64,000 nucleotides of DNA from NCBI GenBank assembly GCA_020137815.1, contig CM035352.1:9106416-9170415 (forward strand), in the 5' to 3' direction. A program made the translations under genes and the position numbers. Shown here piece after piece: positions 1 through 14,400 of this stretch (position 1 is its first letter; the number at the start of each line of letters is the position of its first letter). This stretch comes from Hormiphora californensis. Its lineage: Eukaryota; Ctenophora; Tentaculata; Cydippida; Pleurobrachiidae. The notes beneath the pieces were generated by a model. It saw only the letters and a list, made by a program, of their open reading frames with translations, ran no database searches and was not told the DNA's origin.

Positions 1-3000
1 CACTAGAGGTTAGGTCGAGTATACTGCACAAGTGGTACCAAGTACCCGGGGAGAGAGGTTCCTGTGGAGATTAACGATAACCAAATAGCAAGACAACAAC
101 AAGATCGAGAGAGCCATGATTAATATCACTACTACATTAGTAATATCACTGCTATACTGTTACCTCATAGTACTCTGTGTTACCGATCCATCCCATCCAC
201 AGACCAAATCTTCCTGAATTATCAATGGAGAAGCACAAAGTGTCAGCGTACGTAGCAAAGATGTAATCTGAAATGGTGTGAAGAACATGGTGCATGGTCC
301 TAACTTCTCTATTCTACCGCGTGGCCCAAATTAAAGGGAGGGTACGTTGGCCTTCTTTTCACCTAGAAGTTTAATTTCAATCACTCTGATATTTTGACAC
401 AATGTCTGCATGGTTACTCATTCGAGGAATCGGAGGGTGAGATTCCTTCCTACGCCTGATGGAGTGCGGGCCGGGGCTAACGTCTAGCACAACCCTACTA
501 AAAGGGATGTAGCTAGCGATAGTGTCTAAAGACTCCATCTCTGGAGAGCATACCCAGGGGACAAACCACACACCCCCTGTAATGGGTCTCTCCATCTAAC
601 ATGGACTAACCCAACCCCTTAATCAAGATTAAAAAATTCCAAACTACTAATAAATTCACTCCAGGTACAATGGTAGAAAACCAGCAGAGACCGGAGTTAA
701 ACACTTCATTATATTATTACCCAGGGGCTCTTTTACGTTCCCCTGTAACTACCAGAGCCAAGTTTTGGGACGGGGCAACTACAGGGATGCCCAAATCAAA
801 TGGGCTACCCTTGCTCCCGACCTTACATAACCTAACTAAAGAACCAATATATAGGCCAATAGGGTGTGTAATTCGCCGACCCCCAGGCCACGGGGCCTTA
901 ATTCCGTGGTCACGAGGCGTCTCTTCTTTCCCTTTTAAAACAACGGGGCATATCATTACTGACCCGCCATAATCCCATGCTATATGGAGAATTATATTAC
1001 CTTCACAAACCATCTAAGTGAGGACTCTCACTACCCTTATCTCCCCCAAATAGCTAGAGGACTCTCAGCAACTCCGCACAGGGCCCCCATCCCAGGAGGG
1101 CCCTTCAGGGAGCACCCTCTATCCGGGGAGCACCCTCCATTACATGAGGGCACCAGCCCCTGTAAAACGGGACTATCGCCCGTAAGAGAAGCTGACCTTC
1201 TAAATGATGGAGATTCGGGCAGTGTAGCGACAGGGAAAGGGCAGAAGAGTCAAATCGCAGCCCCGAATAGTGCAGGTGGAATCCAAATGACCCTCCGAAA
1301 GGAAGGGACAGGGAGGTCCAACACTGCCCGCGGAGCCCAAGACAATCTGCCGCCCCCACCCCAGAAGGAGGGGCAGCAGAGTCTAGGGCCGCCTCCAGGA
1401 CCCTCAGCAGCCAAGAAAATAATTAAAAACATCAGAGTAACACAAATTAACCTCCATAAAAGTCATGAAGCATGGGATGACATAATCACCTGTAACCAAA
1501 CACGATCACAAATTATCCTAGCCCAAGAACCACCTATTATAGGGAAAACATCTAAAGTTAGAGCCAGCGGAGGATTCTCTGCCCTATATGACAAAAGGGC
1601 TCAGAGACCACGTGCGAGCATCTTAATCAATAGTAACCTAGGGAGGAACGTATTTCTCCTTGACAAATTCACTGACAGGGACACAGTCACTATCCTTGTC
1701 AAACTGGGCACCAAATCAGTCATTTTATGCTCAATGTACATGGACAGAGAGCTAGAATGCCCTCCTAAATTACTAGGAGAGTTGGCAGCCCACGCAAAAA
1801 GAAATAACCTGAAACTAGTAATTGGATCTGATACCAACGCCCACAACACTAGTTGGGGGGCACTGGTTGAAGATCCTATTGGGAAGAAAAGGGGAGATGC
1901 ACTATTAGATGCCATTGTAGATCTTGATCTGCATGTATCGAACGTGAATTGCCCCCACACTTTCGACAATGGAACAAGAAAAAATGTGCTAGATCTTACC
2001 ATGACCAACAACCATGCACTGGACATGATACAAGACTGGCAGACAGTAGAAGGAAAATGCAGATCCGACCACGTACCCATCACATTTGTGTTGAGGGACA
2101 TGGACGGTAGCAAGATCCGCTCATTCTACAATATTAAGAAAACAAACTGGGCCCTATATAGACAACTTGTGGAAAAGGGCCTAGAAGAAACAGGACTGAT
2201 AGAAATGGTAATATCAAATGCCGAAGAACTTGAAACAGCCAACGAAAAACTAATAGAACTGATGCTGTGGGCATACTACAAGTGTACCCCAAAAACATAC
2301 GTTTCCGCCCACTCCAAAGACCCCCCGTGGCTCAGTGGGGAGGTCAAGGCAGCTAGGGAAGAAATGTTTGATAAACTGAGACACGCCCAGACCACGAAAG
2401 TGCATCAGGACTGGGACTCAGCAAAAGCAGCTCGAAACAAATACACAAAAACCAAAAACCAGTCTAAATTTAAAAACTGGAAAATATGGGCTGAAGATCT
2501 CGATGCATATTCAGATGCCCAGAAGGTTAGCCAAGTGCTCAAGAACAGTAAAGATTATAATCTCAGCTGTATCTTTGACGCAAATGGTGAACTATCACAG
2601 TCCCCTAAAGAAACCCTCCAGATAATGGCAGAGGTTCACTTTGGCGAGGACCACTCAACTAGACCCTCCCTCAAGGACAAAACTGAAGCCCTAGAAGGGG
2701 AGTGGTCTGATGAAAAAACATTCTCGAAAACACGTATCATCAAGGCGCTGAGGGAATTTAAACCCTTAACAGCTGCTGGGCCGGATGGCATCAGGCCCAT
2801 CATGATGCAAAAAGTAGCAGACATTATTGCTGAACCATTTGCAAAGATAGCTAAGGCATCGTACAGTCTAGGGGTAACCCCCAAATCCTGGCAGGAAGCA
2901 GAAGCCATCTACCTGCCCAAGCCAGGAAAGGATGACTATCGTATGCCTAAATCATACCGAACAATTACCCTTGCGTCAAACCTCCACAAACTCATGGAAC

Positions 3001-6000
3001 GGTTAATTCTATGGCACATTGAGGTAGACCAAAAAGTACACAAAAAATTAAACAAGTCGCAATATGGATTTAGAAGAGGCGTTTCAACAGAAACAGCCCT
3101 CCATAAAGTAGTACGCAAACTCGAAGGCACCCTCATGCACAAGGGCATTGCCCTGGGCACGTTCTTGGACATCGAGGGAGCCTTCGATAATGTGGCATTC
3201 CAAGCTATGGAAAGAGCCCTTCATGCAAAGCTACGCGACAAAAGAACAGCGGTCTGGATCACCTACATGATCTCAAACCGCGAAATAACCACGAACCTAA
3301 TGGAAGAGTCCCTTACTATAAGAGCCACCCGGGGTTGTCCCCAGGGAGGAATACTTTCCCCGTTCCTATGGAACCTGGTAATGGACGATCTACTAAACCA
3401 TAGCAAAAAGAATATACCAGGTGAACTACAGGGCTTTGCGGATGACTTATGTCATATAGTAGCAACCACAATGCCCTCCGGAAGAAATGGACCCTCTGCG
3501 GACATACTCCCTCTAAGGGACGCGACCCAGAAGGGGCTTAATTCCATAAACGCCTGGTGTAAGACAGTAGGGCTCAAACTAAGTGCCCTGAAATCGCATA
3601 TAGTCATATTCACCCATCGAAAAAATGTGAAAATTGGAAACCCGATCAAAATTCAGGGTAACCCTATCAAAGTGTCCGAATCCACGAAGTTTCTAGGGAT
3701 TACCCTTGACAGCAAACTGAACTGGAACGAGCACGTAAACAAACAAATAAAAAAAGCAAAAAATATCCTGATGCAGTGCCGTAAAGTGGTGGGACCCACG
3801 TGGGGACTAAACCCTAAAACGGCCCTATGGATATACACTGCAATAGTGAGACCCACCTTATGCTACGGGGCAATGGTCTGGGCTAATGCAATGCGAACCA
3901 AAACAAACAAAGAAAACATGATAAGGGTACAGAGGCTAGCACTCAAGATGGTAACTGGGGCCATGCCCTCGACGCCATCAACAGCCCTAGACACAATCAC
4001 AAACACCGCCCCGATCACCGACCATCTGAGGTACTGTGCAGCCAAAACTGCATACACCCTAATGGCAACGGGAGAATGGGAAGGGCCAATAAAATCAGAC
4101 CTAAAGACCCCAAAAGTGTTCACTTCGCATGCCAACACGGTATCACGTGATCTCAGAACTCTGGAAGCAGAGGGCAGATGTCACGATCTCACAACCCCGG
4201 AACTCACCCTAGACAGGGAATTCTCGTTAGAGATCCCAGAAAGGGAGACGTTTTTGGAGGATGGAGACAAGTACACGATAGTTGCACACACTGATGGGTC
4301 AAAAATTAACAACAATGCCGGTGCAGGATACATTATCCACTCTGGCGAAACAGAGCTAGCTCGAAATTCGTATAACCTAGGCCCCGAAGGAACTGTCCCG
4401 GCGGCAGAAATGTATGCCATACAACAGACGGCTCAATATCTCCTGGATAGGGGAACAGCTAACGAGCGAATACTCATAAACTGTGACAGTCAAGGGACAA
4501 TAAAGACCCTAGACTCCACGACATGCAGATCAAAAACCACGATAAAGACTATCAAAAATCTGAACACCCTGGCCATATTCAACGATGTCATGATTAGATG
4601 GATCCCGGCCCATCAAGGGTACGATGGAAACGAAATAGCAGACATCTTGGCAAAAAGGGGTGCTCAGGAAATCGAAGAAGTTACTCTCATACCAATTCCC
4701 AAAGCGGCAGCCTATGCAGCCCTCAGGGAGAAGGTTAAAACCGGACCCATCAAACAAACCAAACATATGGACATGATGTGGACCGAAAGATATGAGAGAC
4801 CTCTTCAAAAACTTAATAGAACAGACCTAAGGGCGGCGACACACCTACTCACAGGGCACTGCCACCTTAACTACCACATGAAAAAATTAAAAAAAGTCGA
4901 GACCACAACCTGTGCAGCATGTGGGATGGAAGACGAGACAATAAAGCATGTACTTACTGAATGCCCCGCCCTTTGGAAACTCCGACAGGAATCCTTTGAC
5001 AGGCTGGGCCTCAGCATGTACGAAATTAGACACCATCAACCCCTTAGAAAAACGATCTCGTTCTATAAGAAGGCGATGGAGATACTTCACCCCCCTGAAA
5101 CCACCCCTTAAAGGGAGGTTTCCCCTGTGACTTGGTATGGCACCAGCTCCCCAAGTCTCCTTGGGCCGAAGCAGTTGGCAACATACCAGCCACACCACCC
5201 AGGACGGGGAACGGGAGCCTCATGGCACCCACCCCTTACTGGCTAGTGCTTCGCACTAGCCAGCGTCCTCCCAGAAGAAGAAGAAGAACATTCGAGGAAT
5301 CCGAAGTTTCAGCCCTCTGGATAAAAGTTCATTTTTTTTCGACCGAATGAACATTGAATGAACACCAATATGGGACCATATTTCGGTACCAAAGTTTCAC
5401 AAATTTGTTTGGCTATCGATTTCCTATAGAATGGGACCAGTCTGAGCTTAATTGGATCACCACAAGAATCACAGTGATCCGTTTTCTAAGCCTGGGGTAA
5501 GTCATGTGATCCCCATCAAATTATGACGTGTTAGCAAGAGAGCTTACATTTTAACGGATGCTGTATCGGTACACCATCCTCATTAGCAGACGTGATACGT
5601 GATACTCGTCCGTTACACCTGCTTATTGGCACTTAGTAATGACGCTATCGTCTCATTAGGTGTCAGATGACCAAACCTAGGGTTAGATAACTAGACACTG
5701 TGTCTCTTGTGGTGGTCCAATTGAGCTCAAATTAGTCGCGTTTGAAAGGAAATCGATACCCGAAGGCGACTGTGAAATTCCGGTTCCAAAAAGCATTCCT
5801 GTTTTCAAGTTCATTCAGGATTCATTCCAATGGGAAAAATGAATTTTAAGATAGAGAGCTTAAATTCCGGCTAACATCGAAATTGATCAAGTGTAGTGGC
5901 CGTACAGATTTTTAGCGCCTGAATTTACCGATTTCTGGTCAAAACAGGTCAAAATCGATGTTTGGTAAAAAAATATCATCTTTAAATAACTTATTTCACC

Positions 6001-9000
6001 CACTAAACGTGATTCAATTTTAATAAAAATTCAGATTGCCATTTGTTGATACTTGCTCTATTGTATGACAGTTTTTTAAATAATAAAATCGAATTTAATC
6101 AAGAGAAAACCTCAAAAAACCCGAAAAACGAAAAATTGAGTTCATTAATGAACTTTCAACTTTTATGATTTGAAACTTCGGATTCCTCGAATGAGTACCC
6201 ATGCAGACATTGTGTCAAAATATCAGAGTGATTGAAATTAAACTTCTGGGTGAAAAGAAGGCCAACGTACCCTCCCTTTAATTTTACCTATATCTGTAGA
6301 ATAAAAACTAAAAATACCTGAAGACGGGGACTGCCAAGAGAGTCCATTGATCCACGTACACATAGTCATCTGGTCAACAGAGGTACCTGTATTATTGAGT
6401 GTTATAATGTGGACATGTTATAGTTCAATCCCTTTACTCTTTGGATGCACACTGGATATTTGGCAAAATAGTAAATGGTAAAATAGTAAATGGTAAAATA
6501 GTAAATGGTAAAATAGTAATTACATTGCTAACTTACTGGACTTGAATCCGTCAGGAAGGAAATAGATATAGTTATCGCCACTACTGGGACTTGGAAATGA
6601 GAGTGCTGTATCCACTTCACAGTATTGATGTTGAGAGGTCACCACTGAGCCGTATATAGTTTCCTGTAGAATGTCCTCCCATTTCACCAACCTGTCCGAC
6701 CCAGATGGAAGCTGCAGGTGGAGAGTTATCATTTGTAACAGCCCCTTAACAGGAGGGTGGAGGGTGGAGGGTGGAGGGTGGAGGGTGGAGGGTGGAGGGT
6801 GGAGGGTGGAGGGTGGAGGGTGGAGGGTGGAGGGTGGAGGGTGGAGGGTGGAGGGTGGAGGGTGGAGGGTGGAGGGTGGAGGGTGGAGGGTGATCATTTG
6901 TAACAGCCCCTTAACAAATTACTATTTGTTATGTTCTAACCCTCCTTTACATTTGTGTTTCGCGGGCGCACGAAACAGAGTCTAGCCAGGCAAACTATTA
7001 TAATACTGTACATTATGTACAGAATTTACCTGTGCGCACAACGATGAGGCTAATAGAGCCACATCAGTGGTTGAAAGAGCTGAATCGAATATATCAAATT
7101 GATAAAGATTCCCTGAGAAGGCCTGGCTGCTGTCATAATTAGAGGGGTCAAATCCATCGTCTGGTTCCTGAAAGAGTAATTAGTTCATAGTTACTAACAA
7201 ATTAGAGTGTTACCTGGCAGCCCCCACCGACCCCTTATATGTAATGCATTGAGTGTTACCTGGCCAATAACGATATGTCCTTCTCCGGACTCGACAGTTA
7301 GAGTTGGAAGTTGGTCCGCTACATCTACTGTCCCATTGAGGTATGCAGTGACACCTTTAGACTTCTCATATACCACGCAGACATGATTCCAATCGCTGAC
7401 AGCTAGTGTCCCCTAGTTGATAACTGTTAGAATCATACTATATCGACATAAATCTCATTTGTAATCTCATATCGACATAAATCTCATTAGTAATTTCTTT
7501 CTCTCTTTGATCCCTAATGGCTGGACACACTCACTGTAGTCTTGAACCAATAGGAACGAGAAATAAACCCAAGGTGTCCATCTGAATAAATAGATATCTG
7601 TATAAGATCAGCTCCAGTCTTTCCATAAGTAAACGGGTACATTGTAACACCTATAGAAAGTTATGTTACTATGGTAACTATGGTAACTATATGGTAACTA
7701 TATGGTAACTATGGTAACTTACTATGGCCCTCCTCCCGGATCCAACCGCAAACCGAAAACGAGTCAAACTCTGCACCATCCGTTCCTGAACAAAACTTTG
7801 TTAATTCATATGAAACCATACCCGCGTATATGATTCAGGTTATAAACCACCCCCCCCCCCCTGCTGATATTTCCCGCAGTCTACTGTGGTATATCAAATA
7901 ATTCCCTCCCTCTGTTTTCACACCTTTCATAATTCCCGGGGTCGTTTTATAAGAAATAACCACGGCTAGTAAAGTGATGAAATTTGATAATCCCCTACCG
8001 GGGATTATCACACGATATTCCCCTCGTCGCTTCGCTCCTCGTGGATATCGTATTGATATACCACCCTGACAGGGTGGTATATCAGATTTCATCCCTCTAC
8101 TAGCCGGGGTTATCTATATTATATGTACCAGAAAAAGGAAAACCAGTGAAAATGTGTAACTTTCACCATTCACGTTTATGAAGGTGAGATTTTGAACATT
8201 TTGGAATCCCATTGATATTAGTACCCAATTATGTAATATTAAAAACCCGGCCACAGTAATTGGTAAAAGTACATATTAGTTTTCATCAAGGGGGTTGTGT
8301 ATATTACACTTTCTCCGACACGGGACTCAAGCACGGGGGTGCAGGTAGCCTACAGAAGGTGAGGTGTGACAGTGATTTCTTTCTGTGCATGAAAATGCAG
8401 AATCGGTTAGGGACCGTTCCCTCCTCCCAATGGCTTGTTGACATAGCCCTAACCAAGCCAGCGGAGGGGGATTAAGAGCTCAAACGGGCATACGATGGTG
8501 TGGTATGACTTTTGGTGAAAGTGAAGTGTCTTGTCCAAGTTGAAATCCGGGTTCCTTATGTACTGCGGAAGGGGTCTTGCCCAGTGTCCCGATCTCTGGA
8601 ATATGAAGGAAAGATAAATGCAAAAATTCTGCAGCAAAACAAAATCCTTGCAGCAAAATGAAAAAATATTGGGGACTGCAGCAGCTGCTGCTGCAGCAGC
8701 AGAAGATATTTCCCATACTTACACACAGAGATACAGCAGTGCTGCAGTGTTAACAGTGTGTAACAGAGAGATAGAATATGTTGGGGCATGCCACAGTTGT
8801 GCGTAATGCACCGACAACAGTCGAGTAAGGGGGAGGGGGAAAGAAAAGAGAGATTCATACTTTAACAAAGATCTCTTTTTTCCCCATAGCTTTACAAAGG
8901 GGTGAGATCGTTATAGTCACTGTTGCAGTACCTGCGTGGAATTTTCTCGGAATTTTCCATCTCTGCAGTCGCTGCAGCACTGCAGCAGGGAAGGGGAAGA

Positions 9001-11368
9001 AAAGAGAGATTCATACTTTAACATAGCTCTCTTTTTTCCCCATAGCTTTACAAAGGGGTGAGATCGTTATAGTCCCTGAGTGGAATATTCCAAGACATTT
9101 CCACTGCTGCAGCAGCACTGCAGCAGGCACTGCAGAGATGGAATATTCCAAGGAATTTCCACTACTGCAGGCTGCAGTAGTGGAAATTCCTTGGAATATT
9201 CCATCTCTGCAGCAGCACTGCAGCAGGCACTGCAAAGATGGAATATTCCAAGGAATATTCCAAGGAATATTCCAACCTTATAGGGACCTTATAGGGACTG
9301 CAGTAGGGAAATATTCCAATGTTAGGGGTACTGGGACTGCCGGGGTATTTTAGGACGGCAAAATCCCTATCCATGACTGCAGCAAATAGTAAAATTCCTG
9401 CAGCAAAACGAGCTCCCAAAATGAAAATTCCAGGCGTGAAAAAAAAATCGGGACACCGGGGGGTCTTGTTAGCCAATAGGAGGGCACCGGGTGGCGCGCT
9501 CTCATTGGTTCCTTCAGCATCCAATCAGAGAACAGGAAACAGGAAATCGGATAGTTTCGGACAATTTCGGGATAGTTTGTGACAAATAACTTTGCGGGGG
9601 TTCCCAATTAGAAGTCAGTCATTTTCAAAGCATCACATCAAGTTCTGGTCACACAGCTCCAACTGTAGAGCCTACATCCACAGGCTCCAGAGCCAGGGCT
9701 TAGATCCAGGTAGGCTTGAACAATCTATTCCAGAACAAGGGAGTCCAATTAGGCTACCCCTGAGAGTCCACGGGGGCCGCCGGGCTTAATAATCATCAAG
9801 GGGGTTGTGTATATTACACTTTCTCCGACACGGGACTCAAGCACGGGGGTGCAGGTAGCCTACAGAAGGTGAGGTGTGACAGTGATTTCTTTCTGTGCAT
9901 GAAAATGCAGAATCGGTTAGGGACCGTTCCCTCCTCCCAATGGCTTGTTGACATAGCCCTAACCAAGCCAGCGGAGGGGGATTAAGAGCTCAAACGGGCA
10001 TACGATGGTGTGGTATGACTTTTGGTGAAAGTGAAGTGTCTTGTCCAAGTTGAAATCCGGGTTCCTTATGTACTGCGGAAGGGGTCTTGTTAGCCAATAG
10101 GAGGGCACCGGGTGGCGCGCTCTCATTGGTTCCTTCAGCATCCAATCAGAGAACAGGAAACAGGAAATCGGATAGTTTCGGACAATTTCGGGATAGTTTG
10201 TGACAAATAACTTTGCGGGGGTTCCCAATTAGAAGTCAGTCATTTTCAAAGCATCACATCAAGTTCTGGTCACACAGCTCCAACTGTAGAGCCTACATCC
10301 ACAGGCTCCAGAGCCAGGGCTTAGATCCAGGTAGGCTTGAACAATCTATTCCAGAACAAGGGAGTCCAATTAGGCTACCCCTGAGAGTCCACGGGGGCCG
10401 CCGGGCTTAATAATCATCAAGGGGGTTGTGTATATTACACTTTCTCCGACACGGGACTCAAGCACGGGGGTGCAGGTAGCCTACAGAAGGTGAGGTGTGA
10501 CAGTGATTTCTTTCTGTGCATGAAAATGCAGAATCGGTTAGGGACCGTTCCCTCCTCCCAATGGCTTGTTGACATAGCCCTAACCAAGCCAGCGGAGGGG
10601 GATTAAGAGCTCAAACGGGCATTGTAGAGCGGCAGATCTACATGTTACGGGTGTTTAGGTTTGTCAGTTTGTTTGGGGCAAATATATTTTATTATTTTAT
10701 ATTATTTAGGTGCAAATGGGTCGGAGTTGTTTGTGTGTGGTAATGGAGGTCGATATTTTATTTATTTAGTTTGTAAAGTGCTCGGAGAGAGAGACGTGGG
10801 AGAGAGGGAAAGAGAGGAGAATCTCATCTGAAACTATTATGGGACCACACAATGCACTGGGGGATGAGATTTCTCACTAAAAGGGCTATTTTTGATAGAA
10901 ACTTCCATTAGGGCACTGGATGCTAAAGTTGGCATTATATTGGGCGCACCTATGAAATTGGGACACGTATAGGTTCCGTGGAGGTTTAGGTCACGTGACC
11001 ATTGGCCAATGAGGAACCTCGCATTTAGCATGACGTGTGGCCAATGGGGAATGTCGCATTTGGCATGTGATAAGGGCTGATTCTCTTCCTCTGTGAGAGA
11101 ACAAAACTCGGGAGCAGGAAGGAAATCTTCACTTCTGCTTGGGGCTTGCTCAGGGCAGAACGTTGCTTGGCTACCAGGCCATGGTCATCAGACGGGCTTA
11201 ACATGGACTCTAACTGTGTCAGAGGGTCTTCCCTGACTGGCTTTACAGTGCCTCGGTCTCCAGTTCAGTAGACCGCTACCTGAGCGGGTCGTCTCAGTGT
11301 GCTTGTGAATTGGACTTGGGTTTGTTGGGATAGTCAGGCAGGCTTTGGGTACAGTAGAATAGGGCCGT

Positions 11369-11403
<35 letters not shown>

Positions 11404-14400
11404 GGAGAGAGTCAGATGAGAGTGAGATGAGAGTGAGAGGAGAGTCAAAGGAGAGTCAAAGGAGAGTCAGAGGAGAGTCAGAGGAGTGGTGTAATTGAGT
11501 GATGTAAAGGAGTGGAGTGAGAGAGATTATTTAGGCTTTATGTTATTTATGTGATTTTACTATTTACAATTGGTTTGCGTGCAGGCAAGGGATTCACGCC
11601 CCTCAATATCCGTGTTATGGTTTAGAGCCTCTAGGCAGCATAGTGCATACAAATACAAAATCCTAAGGATACGGGAGCTTTTGGAGTACGGACTATGGAT
11701 AGTCCGGTAGGAGTGTAGCAGTGACCACACGACCTAGTCACACTGGGGTTTTTTACAGTCCTACCCAGGCTACACAGAGATGGGCATTCTCACTGAGAGT
11801 TTGCAGTCTCTCGGGGTCACACCCAGTCCTACATTATGGTCCGACGAGAACCAGATATCAGCATCTGAGTTGACATTTGTATGCAGGCTATGCTTTTTGG
11901 AACGGTAGAGGGCTTATTATACGGAGAGAGGGCTTTGTATATATTATATTAGGCGGAGAGAGAGCTGAGTAGGGAGCAGGAGTTATTTAGGAATTTTACG
12001 TACTCAGCTTTTCGTTTACAACCTCTGCAGGTATGCACGCATTTGTATTGGTCATTTTATCACTAAAATAGGAATATAGGTTTTGATGTTTACGGGCGGT
12101 GGATATTTTTTATGCTTGTAGAATCAGGTACACAAGGCTGGGTAGTAGCAGGACGGCCGCCAAGCCATCAAATCGTTTCTTTTCTCTCTTGGCGACCCAT
12201 CCTGTTTCTGCTTGACTTTTATTATATGGGGTGTGAGGCTAAGGGTTAATTATGGGAGCAGGAGGATGCACAGACGGGGGCCGGTTCGGAATTTTACCTT
12301 ATAAAAACATATTAGTATAATAGGAGCTTGCTCCAGCAGTTGCCCTTATTTTGGTACCCCTCCGGCGGGAGACACTAATATTAAACCCACAGCTGATATA
12401 TCTTTAGAAATTCCCACAAAACTCTAGGGCAAAGGTTTCCCATTTGATTCAGAGGCAGCCGTGAGTCATGCTGCGATGGTAAGACACCCATTCATTCATT
12501 CCTAAAATTTTCATAGTATTACAGAAAGAACCGAAATTTGGTACATGTTAGGCACGTGGTAGAAAGGAAAAGACAGTCTTTTTAGGGTAAGGTGTGCAGC
12601 CACATTGGCTTATGTTGCTGGCAATGTTTAAATTTAATGATTTAGATATTGTTTGGGTGGAAGAATGAGGCTGAATAGGGGATATGGAGGTTATGGGAGG
12701 GCAACCTATCGCTCACGTTGTATAATATATTATTCCCCTGATTTATTGAATCGTTTGGTGACATTGACACAGTGTGCGGACTCAAGTGCTAAGATCACTC
12801 TCAGCGAACTCCGACCGTTAGACCGGAGGCGAGAGTTTGCTGTACCTCTATATGCGTTTAGAAGGGCCGGTTGGGGCCGGTATTTGGGTCCGAGGTTAGT
12901 GGAATAGGGGTGGAGGTGTGAGTCGAGATGTGAGTTGAGATGTGGGTGGAGTTGTGAATTGGGGTGTGGGTTGAGGTTAGACATAGGGTCCGGCTGGCTC
13001 TGGGGTCCGCACACACAGTGATACCTCACTCAGGCGAGATCAAAGTTGCGCAGCGACAGAGATTGAGCCAGGAGAGAGGTAACAATGACACCAATTGATT
13101 TATTTATTATTATGTGTTATAAAATTACTGTCGAAAAGAGAATTTGGGCTGCGATTTCAGAGAAATTTTGGCTGGTGCTGCGGTAGCACACTCTGGGCAG
13201 CAAATCAACCTTGGTGCTGCATTGGGGCTACAAAGGTGAGTAGCGTGCAACAATGTTCGGGCGGGGGATGTTGCGTGATCGGAAAAGTTGGGAAAATATC
13301 ACAGACACCTCTTTTCTGTTTGAAAATCTAATATGTCACTAACTGTGGCAGTCTTTGAGCAAAGTTTCCGGACTTTTTAAATATCATGATCAAGGAACAC
13401 AGTTTCATCACGACATAATTTGGAGGGGGTTATTAAAATTGGGCGTGGTAAAATGAAGTTTCTCTCCTAAAAAGAATTGGAATACGTCATGTGGGGGTAG
13501 CCGGGTAGGGGCTTGTCACAATCAGGGTGTGGGACATGACAGTACAGTGTACACGGGCTAGGTGACAGTGGTGCGGCCAGGAAGCTGGCGGTGAAGCGGC
13601 TATAGGGCTGTAGGAACGGGCTGGAAGGTAGGTCATATAAATTATAGGCGGTGTGAGTGAATGGATCTCATGCCCAGTCTTCTACACAGTAGTCGAGTAA
13701 GTAGTCGAATGCGACATGAACTATATTGAAGTCAGTATACCAGTTCCAATGTTACTTTTTGGCGTGAAGAACAGTATCAGGGATGCTAAGGACCGAATGG
13801 CGGTCTAAATACACGAGTAACGGTTAATGTACTCATTTTGTGGGCCTAGAAAAGGAAGAAGGTGCGTTCGCGTTGTGAGAGTCTTTGCAAAATCAATGAT
13901 AATTAAGCGGGGCAATGTAGAGCATGATATCAATTATCAGGGACATTTCAATTGTTTCAACAGGATTAGGATTTAAGTAGGAGGTTACTAGATCTGAATT
14001 AAGCTTTACACTCGGGCAGTCCAGAGAAACACATGGCTCTGTAGATAGGAAGTTATTGGCGGTTCAGTGGGGCTCTACAACCCGTATTATTGACCGGGGC
14101 TGAGAGTTGGTTAGGGAAGTACGTATGACAGTTTGAATTACTTCCTGGGCAGTAGACCTGGTGTGGGTCTGGGAAGGTTATAACATGTGTCTGTACAACC
14201 TGGGTCTCAGTAAAGTAGGCCGGCTGGATATGTCAGCCGTCAGGAATCTCAAAAAGGTTTCAGTAAAACCCAGGTTTAGAGTCTTGTTAAATAGAGAAGG
14301 AAACAAAACGGTCAGGTTAGGGCTATTAGACAGGGGGCCCCGGGAAGTAAGCGGGGTGTAAGGAGGTAGTGGTACACATAGTGCGCACCGGTCGGTGTAG

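Larger units (their letters stand above)
335..6277. mobile_element. Foldback DNA element, split by a LINE
   Basis: The outer ends are inverted repeats of at least 95 bp. Positions 335-431 match the reverse complement of 6180-6277, both starting AGGGAGGGTACGTTGGCC. The match continues past the LINE insertion: 5299-5340 against about 6130-6183. Both ends sit next to TTAA (331-334 and 6278-6281), which would be a TTAA target duplication, although the inverted match extends a few bases outward so the true boundary is uncertain. Without the LINE the element is about 1.1 kb (335-431 plus 5299-6277) and has no coding capacity, so it is a non-autonomous MITE-like element. It lies in an intron of the pentraxin gene. 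Confidence 0.7.

Noticed and set aside
670-972. LINE ORF1 in the leader
   Set aside because: 100 codons with no coiled coil, zinc knuckle or RRM pattern; an equally long frame is open on the other strand.
6671-6985. Gly-Trp repeat protein
   Set aside because: Translation of the 7-bp minisatellite in an intron; the other strand gives an equally open frame.
9959-10228. 89-codon frame repeated identically (minus strand at 9959, plus strand at 20785) that could look like a conserved gene family
   Set aside because: Its conservation is explained by copies of the 621-bp foldback unit; no domain, and the frame is broken in the hAT-interrupted copy.
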